60,542 nt of DNA, from the NCBI GenBank assembly GCA_002339675.1, contig DDKB01000015.1:1-60542 (forward strand), read 5' to 3'. The stretch comes from Stutzerimonas stutzeri (GTDB lineage Bacteria; Pseudomonadota; Gammaproteobacteria; Pseudomonadales; Pseudomonadaceae). The position numbers were made by a program, and so were the translations under genes. Positions 52,452-60,542 of this stretch are shown here, in pieces. The notes beneath the pieces were generated by a model, which saw only the letters and a program-made list of their open reading frames with translations, was not told where the DNA came from and made no database searches. How positions within the stretch are numbered: the first letter of the stretch is position 1; every line of letters begins with the position of its first letter.

Positions 52452-53480
52452 ATGGCCCTGCCACGCATCACCTCACCGCACGCCACGGGCAACAACCGCA
52501 CGCAGCGCGTCATGCTGCTGGTGCTGGCTGCCACACTGCCCGGCGTCATCGCGCTGACCTGGCTGTACGGCGCCGGCACGCTGATCAACCTGGCATGGGC
52601 AAGCATCGTGGCGCTGGGCTTCGAAGCGCTGGTGCTCGCCCTGCGCCAGCGGCCGGTGCAGTTTTTCCTGCGCGACGGCAGCGCCCTGGTCACCGCCGTG
52701 CTCCTGGCACTGGCGCTGCCACCCTATTCGCCCTGGTGGCTGACGCTGGTGGCCACCGGCTGCGCCATCGTCTTCGGCAAGCAACTCTATGGCGGGCTAG
52801 GGCAGAACCCCTTCAACCCGGCCATGGTCGGCTATGTCGTGGTGCTGGTTTCCTTTCCGCTGGACATGACGACCTGGCCGGTGCCGCACGCTGTCGGTCT
52901 GGGCGAGGGGTTGCGGCACATCCTGGGCATCGCGTCGCTGCCCGATGGCTGGTCGCAGGCCACCGCGCTTGACGTGCTCAAGGTCAATCGGAGCCTGACG
53001 GTCGAGGAGCTCTGGGCGAACCCGGCCTTTGGCCATTTCGGCGGTATCGGCTCGGAAGTGGTCAACCTGGCGTTTCTCGCCGGCGGCCTGTTTCTTCTGC
53101 ACAAGCGGCTGTTCAGCTGGCATGCGCCGACCGGCATGCTCGCCGCGCTGGCCATCATGAGCCTGCTGTTCTGGAACGGGTCCGGCTCGGACAGCCACGG
53201 CTCGCCGCTGTTTCACCTGCTCAGCGGCGCCACCATGCTCGGCGCCTTCTTCATCGTGACCGACCCGGTGAGCGGGGCGACCAGCAACCTCGGGCGCCTG
53301 CTGTTCGGCGCCGGGGTCGGCGTGCTCGTCTATGTCATAAGGGCCTGGGGAGGCTACCCGGACGCCGTAGCCTTCGCAGTGCTGCTGATGAACCTGGCCG
53401 CCCCCACCCTCGACTACTACACCCGCCCGCGCACCTACGGCCATCGCAAGCCCGAGCGCGGCTTCAAGCTGGGCGAATGA
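52452..53480 (+). CDS. rsxD: Rnf/Rsx complex subunit D
   Basis: A 342-residue inner-membrane subunit with about ten spans. The LSGATMLGAFFIVTDPVSGATS segment holds the Thr that binds FMN covalently. Start behind GGAGAG. Two bases separate it from rsxG. Confidence 0.95.
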   Translation: MALPRITSPHATGNNRTQRVMLLVLAATLPGVIALTWLYGAGTLINLAWASIVALGFEALVLALRQRPVQFFLRDGSALVTAVLLALALPPYSPWWLTLVATGCAIVFGKQLYGGLGQNPFNPAMVGYVVVLVSFPLDMTTWPVPHAVGLGEGLRHILGIASLPDGWSQATALDVLKVNRSLTVEELWANPAFGHFGGIGSEVVNLAFLAGGLFLLHKRLFSWHAPTGMLAALAIMSLLFWNGSGSDSHGSPLFHLLSGATMLGAFFIVTDPVSGATSNLGRLLFGAGVGVLVYVIRAWGGYPDAVAFAVLLMNLAAPTLDYYTRPRTYGHRKPERGFKLGE

Positions 53481-53481
53481 C

Positions 53482-54252
53482 ATGATCCTTCCCGAACTCA
53501 GCCGCTCGATGCTCAAGAACAGCCTGGTACTGGGCCTGTTCGCCGCCGGCACCGTGGGCGGCGTGACGCTGTTGCAGCAGTTCACGGCCGAACGCATCGA
53601 GGCCGCCGAAAGGGCCGCCCAGCTGCGCGCCCTGAACGAGATCCTGCCGCGCGACAGCTATGACAATGCCCTGCTCGACAGCAGCGTCGCGGTCAGCGAC
53701 CCGCTGCTCGGCAGTCGCCAGCCGCTCGCCGCCTATATCGCGCGAAAGGATGGCGAGCCCACCGCGGTGATCCTCCAGGCGATTGCGCCGGACGGCTACA
53801 GCGGCGCGATCCAGCTGCTCGTCGGCATCCGCGCCGATGGCCGAATCGCCGGCGTGCGGGTGGTCGAGCACCACGAGACCCCCGGCCTCGGTGACAAGAT
53901 CGAACTGGCCAAGAGCCGCTGGATCCGCAGTTTCGAGGACCGATCCCTGAGCGATCCCGACGCATCCGGCTGGGCCGTCAGGAGGGACCACGGCACGTTC
54001 GACCAGTTTGCCGGGGCCACCATCACACCGCGGGCGGTAGTCGGCGCGGTACACCGGACGTTGCAATACTTTGCTGCGCACAGAGCCGAACTGCTCGGCG
54101 TCCGAGCCGACACCGCTGCAGCGGTGCCGACCATCGAAGACAAGACCGAACCGGCCGAGGTGACCAGCCATTCCCGCGCCGGCACCGCGGCCAGCCGTGA
54201 CGGGCTGAAGGCCGACGAGCCGCAGCTCAACAAGGGAGACACGCGACCATGA
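53482..54252 (+). CDS. rsxG: Rnf/Rsx complex subunit G (FMN protein)
   Basis: A 256-residue subunit with an N-terminal membrane anchor and a periplasmic FMN domain; the flavinylation motif appears as AGATITPRAVVGAV (Thr acceptor). The C-terminal tail after about residue 210 is longer than usual and polar. Overlaps rsxE by four bases. Confidence 0.94.
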   Translation: MILPELSRSMLKNSLVLGLFAAGTVGGVTLLQQFTAERIEAAERAAQLRALNEILPRDSYDNALLDSSVAVSDPLLGSRQPLAAYIARKDGEPTAVILQAIAPDGYSGAIQLLVGIRADGRIAGVRVVEHHETPGLGDKIELAKSRWIRSFEDRSLSDPDASGWAVRRDHGTFDQFAGATITPRAVVGAVHRTLQYFAAHRAELLGVRADTAAAVPTIEDKTEPAEVTSHSRAGTAASRDGLKADEPQLNKGDTRP

Positions 54253-54962
54253 GCAACCCCAGCTATCGCGAGCTGACGCTCAACGGCCTGTGGAAGAACA
54301 ACCCGGCGCTCGTCCAGTTGCTCGGACTCTGCCCGCTACTGGGCGTCAGCAACTCGACGGTCAACGCACTGGGGCTCGGTCTTGCGACCGCCCTGGTGCT
54401 GGTCTGCTCGAACATCGCCGTGTCGCTGGTGCGCAGCGTCGTCAACACGGCGGTGCGGCTGCCGGCGTTCGTCATGATCATTGCCGCGCTGACCACCTGC
54501 ATCGAGTTGCTGATGCAGGCCTACACCTACGAGCTGTACCAGATCCTCGGCATCTTCATCCCGCTGATCACCACCAACTGCGTGATCCTCGGCCGCGCGG
54601 ACGGTTTTGCAGCCAAGCACAACCCGCTGATCGCAGGCTTCGACGGCCTGGTCATGGGGCTGGGCTTCGCGCTGGTGCTGGTTGTTCTCGGAGGTTTGCG
54701 CGAGCTGTTCGGTACCGGCGCGCTGTTCGCCAACATGCAGCTACTGTTCGGCCCGGCCGCGGCGGACTGGCAGCTCACCCTGTTCAGCAACTACCGTGGT
54801 TTCCTCCTGGCGATCCTGCCCCCCGGCGCCTTTATCGTGCTCGGCCTGCTGATTGCATTGAAAAATCGGATTGATCTGCACCTGGCTGAACGCGTCAAGG
54901 CCCGGCAGCCGGCCACTCCGGTACCGAGCCGCCGCGTGCGGGTGACCGGTGTGATCGAGTAA
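54249..54962 (+). CDS. rsxE: Rnf/Rsx complex subunit E
   Basis: A 237-residue six-span subunit, paralogue of rsxA, with NNPALVQLLGLCPLLGVSNS and LITTNCVILGRA carrying the conserved Cys. It completes the gene set ABCDGE. Confidence 0.95.
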   Translation: MSNPSYRELTLNGLWKNNPALVQLLGLCPLLGVSNSTVNALGLGLATALVLVCSNIAVSLVRSVVNTAVRLPAFVMIIAALTTCIELLMQAYTYELYQILGIFIPLITTNCVILGRADGFAAKHNPLIAGFDGLVMGLGFALVLVVLGGLRELFGTGALFANMQLLFGPAAADWQLTLFSNYRGFLLAILPPGAFIVLGLLIALKNRIDLHLAERVKARQPATPVPSRRVRVTGVIE

Positions 54963-54969
54963 CGCCGCC

Positions 54970-55608
54970 ATGAACGCCGCCAAGCGCCTCGAGATTTTCC
55001 GTCGCTTCCACGAGGACAACCCCGAGCCCAAGACCGAGCTAGCCTACAGTACGCCTTTCGAACTGCTGATCGCCGTGATTCTGTCCGCCCAGGCCACCGA
55101 CGTCGGCGTCAACAAGGCCACGGCCAAGCTGTACCCCGTCGCCAATACCCCCGAGGCCATCTACGCGCTGGGCTACGACGGCCTGTGCCACTACATCAAG
55201 ACCATCGGCTTGTATCCGAGCAAGGCGAAGAACGTGCTCGAGACCTGCCGCCTGTTGATCGAGAAACACGGCAGCCAGGTTCCGGACAACCGCGAAGACC
55301 TCGAAGCGCTCCCCGGGGTCGGCCGCAAGACCGCCAACGTGGTACTGAACACGGCGTTTCGCCAGTTCACCATGGCCGTCGACACGCATATCTTCCGCGT
55401 CGCCAACCGCACCAACATTGCCCCGGGCAGGAATGTGCTGGAGGTCGAGCGCAAGCTGATCAAATTTGTGCCCAAAGCGTATCTGCTCGACGCCCACCAC
55501 TGGCTGATCCTGCACGGCCGCTATGTCTGCAAGGCCCGTAAACCGCAGTGTGGCAGCTGCCGGATCGAAGACCTGTGCGAGTACCGGCACAAGACCTCGG
55601 ACGATTGA
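54970..55608 (+). CDS. nth: Endonuclease III
   Basis: A 212-residue DNA glycosylase/AP lyase for oxidised pyrimidines. The helix-hairpin-helix LPGVGRKTANVVLNTAF with catalytic Lys, the catalytic Asp in VDTHIFRVANR, and the C-terminal [4Fe-4S] Cys cluster (CKARKPQCGSCRIEDLC) are complete. It follows rsxE by 7 bases, the usual Rnf-nth linkage. Confidence 0.96.
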   Translation: MNAAKRLEIFRRFHEDNPEPKTELAYSTPFELLIAVILSAQATDVGVNKATAKLYPVANTPEAIYALGYDGLCHYIKTIGLYPSKAKNVLETCRLLIEKHGSQVPDNREDLEALPGVGRKTANVVLNTAFRQFTMAVDTHIFRVANRTNIAPGRNVLEVERKLIKFVPKAYLLDAHHWLILHGRYVCKARKPQCGSCRIEDLCEYRHKTSDD

Positions 55609-55650
55609 GCCGCCACCGCGCGAAGCATCGTCGCGATTGAAAAAATCTTT

Positions 55651-55679
55651 TTTACGGCCCCGGTTTTTGTCGCTATAAG
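55651..55679 (+). promoter_or_regulatory. Sigma-70-like promoter of small acidic gene
   Basis: TTTACG (55651-55656), 17 bases, TATAAG (55674-55679), 38 bases before the GTG start at 55718. Boxes and spacing are near the consensus. Confidence 0.5.
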
Positions 55680-55717
55680 GTGCGCCAACAGCGCGCCCTA
55701 GCCGTGGAGTACAACCC

Positions 55718-55897
55718 GTGTCCGAGAAAGAAGAAATCCAGATTGAAGACGACTTCGTCAGTGACGAGGAAGACGAGGCTGCCGAGGCTCCGGTGGAAGT
55801 CGCCAAGACCAACCTGACCAAGCGACGGATCATCGACAACCTGCTCGAAGAGCGCCGGTTGCAAAAGCAGCTCAACGATTTCGACTTCGACCTCTGA
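55718..55897 (+). CDS. PA3496-type small acidic protein
   Basis: A 59-residue protein starting at GTG behind GGAG. An acidic N-terminus (SEKEEIQIEDDFVSDEEDEAAEA) is followed by TKRRIIDNLLEERRLQKQLNDFDFDL. Sequence and position after nth match P. aeruginosa PA3496, annotated as a putative envelope integrity protein. It has its own promoter and terminator. Confidence 0.8.
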   Translation: MSEKEEIQIEDDFVSDEEDEAAEAPVEVAKTNLTKRRIIDNLLEERRLQKQLNDFDFDL

Positions 55898-55901
55898 TGT
55901 G

Positions 55902-55928
55902 AAAAAGCCCCGCGATGCGGGGCTTTTT
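55902..55928. terminator. Bidirectional terminator
   Basis: AAAAAGCCCCGC (55902-55913), loop GAT, GCGGGGCTTTTT (55917-55928): a perfect 12-bp stem with T runs on both strands, between the convergent small acidic gene and gloA. Confidence 0.92.
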
Positions 55929-55941
55929 ATTGCCGATACCC

Positions 55942-56334
55942 TCAGTCTCGGCGCGACGGCGACAGCAGCTCGACCTTGTAGCCGTCCGGATCCTCGATGA
56001 ACGCCAGAATGCTGGTGCCGTGCTTCATCGGCCCCGGCTCACGGGTGATCTTGCCACCGCGCGCCCGAATGTCCTCGCAGGCCTTGTAGACGTCCTCCAC
56101 TTCCAGGGCGATGTGGCCATAGCCGTCGCCAAGATCGTAGCTGTCGACGCCCCAGTTGTGGGTCAACTCCAGCACGCTGTTGTGCGCCTCGTCGCCATAA
56201 CCGACGAACGCCAGGGTGAACTTGCCGTCCGTGTAGTCCTTGCGGCGCAGCAGGGTCATGCCCAGCACCTCGGTATAGAAGGCGATGGATCGCTCCATGT
56301 CGCCGACTCGCAGCATGGTATGCAGCAGTCTCAT
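55942..56334 (-). CDS. gloA: Lactoylglutathione lyase (glyoxalase I)
   Basis: A 130-residue VOC-fold metalloenzyme converting the methylglyoxal-glutathione adduct to lactoylglutathione. It shows RLLHTMLRVGDMERSIAFYTEVLGM, GYGHIALEVEDV and GYKVELLSP, which supply the metal ligands. The short form suggests a Ni/Co-type enzyme as in E. coli. It follows argG. Confidence 0.95.
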   Translation of the reverse strand: MRLLHTMLRVGDMERSIAFYTEVLGMTLLRRKDYTDGKFTLAFVGYGDEAHNSVLELTHNWGVDSYDLGDGYGHIALEVEDVYKACEDIRARGGKITREPGPMKHGTSILAFIEDPDGYKVELLSPSRRD

Positions 56335-56378
56335 GGTCTTTTCTCCTCAGCAAGGCGTTTAAAGGTGCAGAAAGCATA

Positions 56379-56399
56379 ACCCCGGCTCGTGGCCGGGGT
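56379..56399 (-). terminator. Terminator of argG
   Basis: ACCCCGGC (56379-56386) pairs with GCCGGGGT (56392-56399) around a 5-base loop. On the minus strand the stem is followed by TTATGCTTTCT. It lies 24 bases beyond the argG stop and separates it from gloA. Confidence 0.6.
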
Positions 56400-56422
56400 C
56401 ATGGTCAGGCATGGGGCAGTCG

Positions 56423-57640
<1,218 letters not shown>

Positions 57641-57725
57641 TGCCATCCACTCCCGGGATTGTAAGGAAAGCGGGGATTCTACTGGTCGCGACGCGGCTTT
57701 TACAGGCCCGCGAACACCCGGCCGA

Positions 57726-58619
57726 TCAGGACGCAGGGGCAGCGCTGTCGGTAGCCGCCGTGGTGGTCGTCGGTTCGCGGTTCAGACGCAGGGTCACGCG
57801 CCGGTTCTTGGCCCGATTGGCGTCGCTGTTGTTGGGCACCAGCGGATAGCGCTCACCATGGAAGCGCAGCGTGATCTGCTCCTTCGGCACGCCATTGGCG
57901 ACCAGATAAGCTTCCACGGCCAGGGCACGACGACGCGACAGGTCGCGATTGGTCAGGCGGTTGCCGCTGTTGTCAGAATGCCCGTCGAGCTGGATGCGGT
58001 TGACGCTGGGGTCGGCCTTGAGAAATTGCAGGATGATGTCCAGCTTGGCCTGGCCGAGCGCGTCGAGCTCGACGTCTCCGGAGGGAAAGCCGACCTGGGA
58101 CTTGCGGATTTGCTCGTAATTAACAGGCAGCAGTTTCGTCGTGCAAGCGCGGAACTCCTCGTAGGCCTTGCTGAACCGTGCGGGCAGCAGCCGCACTTCG
58201 AGCGGTTCGCCACCGCGGCGGGTGTAATGGCGCACCACGGGACTCCGGCCATCGAGCAACCCGCTCAGCAGGCGCCCCGCCTGGAGCTGCGAACTGTTGA
58301 ACGGAACGTCCCCGGCGGCGACCGCAACCGATCCCAGGTTGATGTCGCTGCGCATGGGCTGCCAGGGCGCCGCCGCCGCCAGCAGGGTCGCCGAGCCGCT
58401 GGCCAGCCAACGGTCCGGCGACTGCAGGCGGAACGTCGCATCCTCACCGGCGCGGCGCACGAATTCACCCGTACCGAACCCGGCCACCGGCTGGCTCAGC
58501 CGGCACTCGAACTGGTCGCCCGTAACCTGCCACTGCGCCCGCTCCAGCCGCGTCTGGAACGTCAGGGCGTTGGCCGGTGAGGCCAGCAGGCAGGCAACAA
58601 CTAGCAGGCGCAAGCGCAC
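57726..58619 (-). CDS. motY: Sodium-type flagellar protein MotY
   Basis: A 297-residue periplasmic protein with signal peptide (VACLLASPANALTF), a MotY N-terminal domain and a C-terminal OmpA-like peptidoglycan-binding domain (IQLDGHSDNSGNRLTNRDLSRRRALAVEAYL). It forms the T ring that anchors the MotCD/PomAB-type stator. Location between argG and pyrC matches P. aeruginosa motY. The GTG at 58619 has GGAG 7 bases upstream; the ATG at 58643 is the alternative. Confidence 0.88.
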   Translation of the reverse strand: MRLRLLVVACLLASPANALTFQTRLERAQWQVTGDQFECRLSQPVAGFGTGEFVRRAGEDATFRLQSPDRWLASGSATLLAAAAPWQPMRSDINLGSVAVAAGDVPFNSSQLQAGRLLSGLLDGRSPVVRHYTRRGGEPLEVRLLPARFSKAYEEFRACTTKLLPVNYEQIRKSQVGFPSGDVELDALGQAKLDIILQFLKADPSVNRIQLDGHSDNSGNRLTNRDLSRRRALAVEAYLVANGVPKEQITLRFHGERYPLVPNNSDANRAKNRRVTLRLNREPTTTTAATDSAAPAS

Positions 58620-58792
58620 GATGGGCTCCAGGATGCACGACATTCAATGCGGGTATCGGTGCCACCCGGCAAAACTTGAACTTCCGGAGCCGCCGACGTG
58701 CCGCGCTGAGCGCCCATGAATCCGTCGCGCGGCGATTTTTTCCCGCGTTTCCGGTAGCATTCCCGCACGTTTTGCCCGCCTGGAACCCCTGC

Positions 58793-59836
58793 ATGTCCGA
58801 CCGACTGACCCTACTGCGCCCCGACGACTGGCACATCCACCTGCGCGACGGCGCAGCGCTGCCGCACACCGTGGCGGACGCCGCACGCCAGTTCGCGCGC
58901 GCGATCATCATGCCGAACCTGGTTCCGCCGGTGCGCAACGCCAGCGAGGCGGACGCCTACCGCCAGCGCATCCTCGCCGCGCGGCCGGCCGGTAGCCGGT
59001 TCGAGCCGCTGATGGTGCTCTACCTGACCGATGGAACCCGTCCTGAAGACGTCCGCGCGGCCAAGGCCAGCGGTCATGTCTACGCCGCCAAGCTGTACCC
59101 GGCCGGCGCGACCACCAACTCAGCCTCGGGCGTGACCCGCATCGACAATATCTTCCCGGTACTCGAAACGATGGCCGAGGTCGGCCTGCCGTTGCTGGTC
59201 CACGGTGAAGTGACGCGCGCGGAAATCGACATCTTCGACCGCGAGAAGTATTTCATTGATGAACAGCTGAGCCGGGTGACCGAGCGTTTCCCGAGCCTGA
59301 AAGTCGTCTTCGAGCACATCACCACCCGTGACGCGGTGCAGTTCGTCGAGGCCGCCGGAAGTCAGGTCGGTGCCACGATCACCGCTCACCACCTGCTCTA
59401 CAATCGCAACCACATGCTGGTCGGCGGGATTCGCCCGCACTTCTTCTGCCTGCCGATCCTCAAGCGCAACGTCCATCAGGACGCCCTGCTCGACGCCGCT
59501 ACCAGCGGCAGCCCGAAATTCTTCCTCGGCACCGACTCGGCGCCGCATGCCCAACACGCCAAGGAAAGCGCTTGTGGCTGTGCAGGCTGCTACACCGCCT
59601 ATGCCGCCATCGAGCTCTACGCCGAAGCGTTCGAGCAACGCCAGGCGCTGCCGCGCCTCGAGGCCTTTGCCAGCCATCACGGCCCGGACTTCTACGGGTT
59701 ACCGCGCAACACCGATACCATTACCCTGGTGCGCGAGCCCTGGACCCTGCCCGCCCAGCTCCCGTTCGGAGAGCACCAGGTGATTCCGCTGCGCGCTGGC
59801 GAGACCCTGCAATGGCGACTGGAGGGGCAGGCATGA
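58793..59836 (+). CDS. pyrC: Dihydroorotase
   Basis: A 347-residue zinc amidohydrolase of pyrimidine synthesis (carbamoyl-aspartate to dihydroorotate). Metal ligands are visible in DDWHIHLRD, the carboxylated Lys in AAKLYPAGA, HGEVT, EHITT and the Asp in FLGTDSAPH. Start at 58793. It overlaps rnt by four bases. Confidence 0.96.
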   Translation: MSDRLTLLRPDDWHIHLRDGAALPHTVADAARQFARAIIMPNLVPPVRNASEADAYRQRILAARPAGSRFEPLMVLYLTDGTRPEDVRAAKASGHVYAAKLYPAGATTNSASGVTRIDNIFPVLETMAEVGLPLLVHGEVTRAEIDIFDREKYFIDEQLSRVTERFPSLKVVFEHITTRDAVQFVEAAGSQVGATITAHHLLYNRNHMLVGGIRPHFFCLPILKRNVHQDALLDAATSGSPKFFLGTDSAPHAQHAKESACGCAGCYTAYAAIELYAEAFEQRQALPRLEAFASHHGPDFYGLPRNTDTITLVREPWTLPAQLPFGEHQVIPLRAGETLQWRLEGQA

Positions 59837-60507
59837 GCGAAGAACAGTTCGACGACGAGCTTGAGAGCAATCCGTCCGGCAGGCCCCGCTCGCCGATGGC
59901 AGGCCGCTTTCGCGGTTTTCTGCCGGTCGTGGTGGACGTCGAGTGTGGCGGTTTCAACTGTGCGACCGATGCGCTGCTGGAAATCGCCGCGGTCACCATC
60001 GGCATGGACGAGCAGGGCCTGCTCTATCCCCAGGAAACCCTGTTCTTCCGGGTCGAGCCGTTTGCCGGCGCCAACATCGAAGCGGCCGCGCTGGAGTTCA
60101 CCGGCATCAAGCTGGACCATCCGCTGCGCATGGCCGTGCCCGAATCGCAAGCCATGAACGAGATCATCCGCAGCGTGCGCAAGGCCGTGAAGTCGGCCGG
60201 CTGCAAACGCGCCATCCTGGTCGGGCACAACAGCAGCTTCGACCTCGGCTTTCTCAACGCAGCCATCGCACGGTGCGATATCAAGCGCAACCCGTTCCAC
60301 CCCTTCTCCAGCTTCGACACCGCCACCCTCGCCGGCCTCGCCTACGGGCAAACGGTATTGGCCAAGGCTTGCCAGGCGGCCGGCATCGACTTCGACGGCC
60401 GCGAGGCGCATTCGGCGCGCTACGACACCGAGAAGACCGCCGAACTGTTCTGCGGCATCGTCAACCGCTGGAAGGAAATGGGCGGCTGGGAAGAGTTCGA
60501 CGAGTAA
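59833..60507 (+). CDS. rnt: Ribonuclease T
   Basis: A 224-residue DEDD exoribonuclease that trims 3' ends of tRNA and other stable RNAs. Acidic active-site motifs are VVVDVECGGFNC, HNSSFDLGFL and HSARYDTEKTAELF. ATGA coupling to pyrC, as in P. aeruginosa. Confidence 0.95.
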   Translation: MSEEQFDDELESNPSGRPRSPMAGRFRGFLPVVVDVECGGFNCATDALLEIAAVTIGMDEQGLLYPQETLFFRVEPFAGANIEAAALEFTGIKLDHPLRMAVPESQAMNEIIRSVRKAVKSAGCKRAILVGHNSSFDLGFLNAAIARCDIKRNPFHPFSSFDTATLAGLAYGQTVLAKACQAAGIDFDGREAHSARYDTEKTAELFCGIVNRWKEMGGWEEFDE

Positions 60508-60542
60508 CCACTGCCCTTCCCTGCACCACAACTGAAAAGGCC

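Overview
The window is a high-GC gammaproteobacterial chromosome whose gene content and order match Pseudomonas, most likely the P. stutzeri group (Stutzerimonas). The supporting blocks are algU-mucABCD beside lepA-lepB-rnc-era-recO-pdxJ, putA-pruR-lon(asrA)-icp-cmoAB, nadB-ygfX-sdhE-ygfZ, rsxABCDGE-nth, and gloA-argG-motY-pyrC-rnt. No rRNA, tRNA or CRISPR array was seen. All database comparisons are from memory.

Layout. 1-4 kb: a GIY-YIG-like protein, an extracellular solute-binding protein, a secreted alpha/beta hydrolase and a tiny lipoprotein, with a transposon-like inverted repeat in a gap. 4.1-16.5 kb: a proline-catabolism region with two putP paralogues, putA (short form without a DNA-binding domain) and its probable AraC-type activator pruR. 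Between the putP copies lies a four-gene cluster: secreted cupredoxin-like protein, GGDEF/EAL membrane protein, DUF3034 protein and truncated-hemoglobin lipoprotein. 16.6-22.9 kb: a second Lon protease behind a heat-shock-like promoter, a chagasin-type peptidase inhibitor, cmoA-cmoB, a DUF1127-like protein and a LysR regulator. 23-33.5 kb: pdxJ-recO-era-rnc-DUF4845-lepB-lepA, then the envelope-stress operon algU-mucA-mucB-mucC-mucD, all on the minus strand.

35.35-41.95 kb is the highlight: a 6.6-kb integrated element inside the 3' end of nadB, bounded by 15-bp direct repeats. It brings its own 55-codon nadB 3' end, so the gene stays open, while the original tail is stranded beyond the far end. 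It encodes a tyrosine integrase, BRO-N and KilA-N proteins, two unknown proteins, a capsid-like protein and a 55-residue membrane protein. It carries two identical 23-bp copies of a sequence that looks like a T7-like (gh-1/T3-type) phage RNA polymerase promoter, and a T7 T-phi-like terminator just after the capsid-like gene. It has no RNA polymerase, terminase, portal or tail genes. I interpret it as a phage satellite that borrows the late transcription system of a T7-like helper phage and may make its own capsid.

42.1-60.5 kb: ordinary core genes (ygfX-sdhE, ygfZ, an HDOD protein, ung, a periplasmic binding protein, an enoyl-CoA hydratase, the Rnf/Rsx electron-transport complex, nth, a small acidic protein, gloA, argG, motY, pyrC, rnt). 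rsxC carries an in-frame 66-codon internal repeat in its C-terminal tail.
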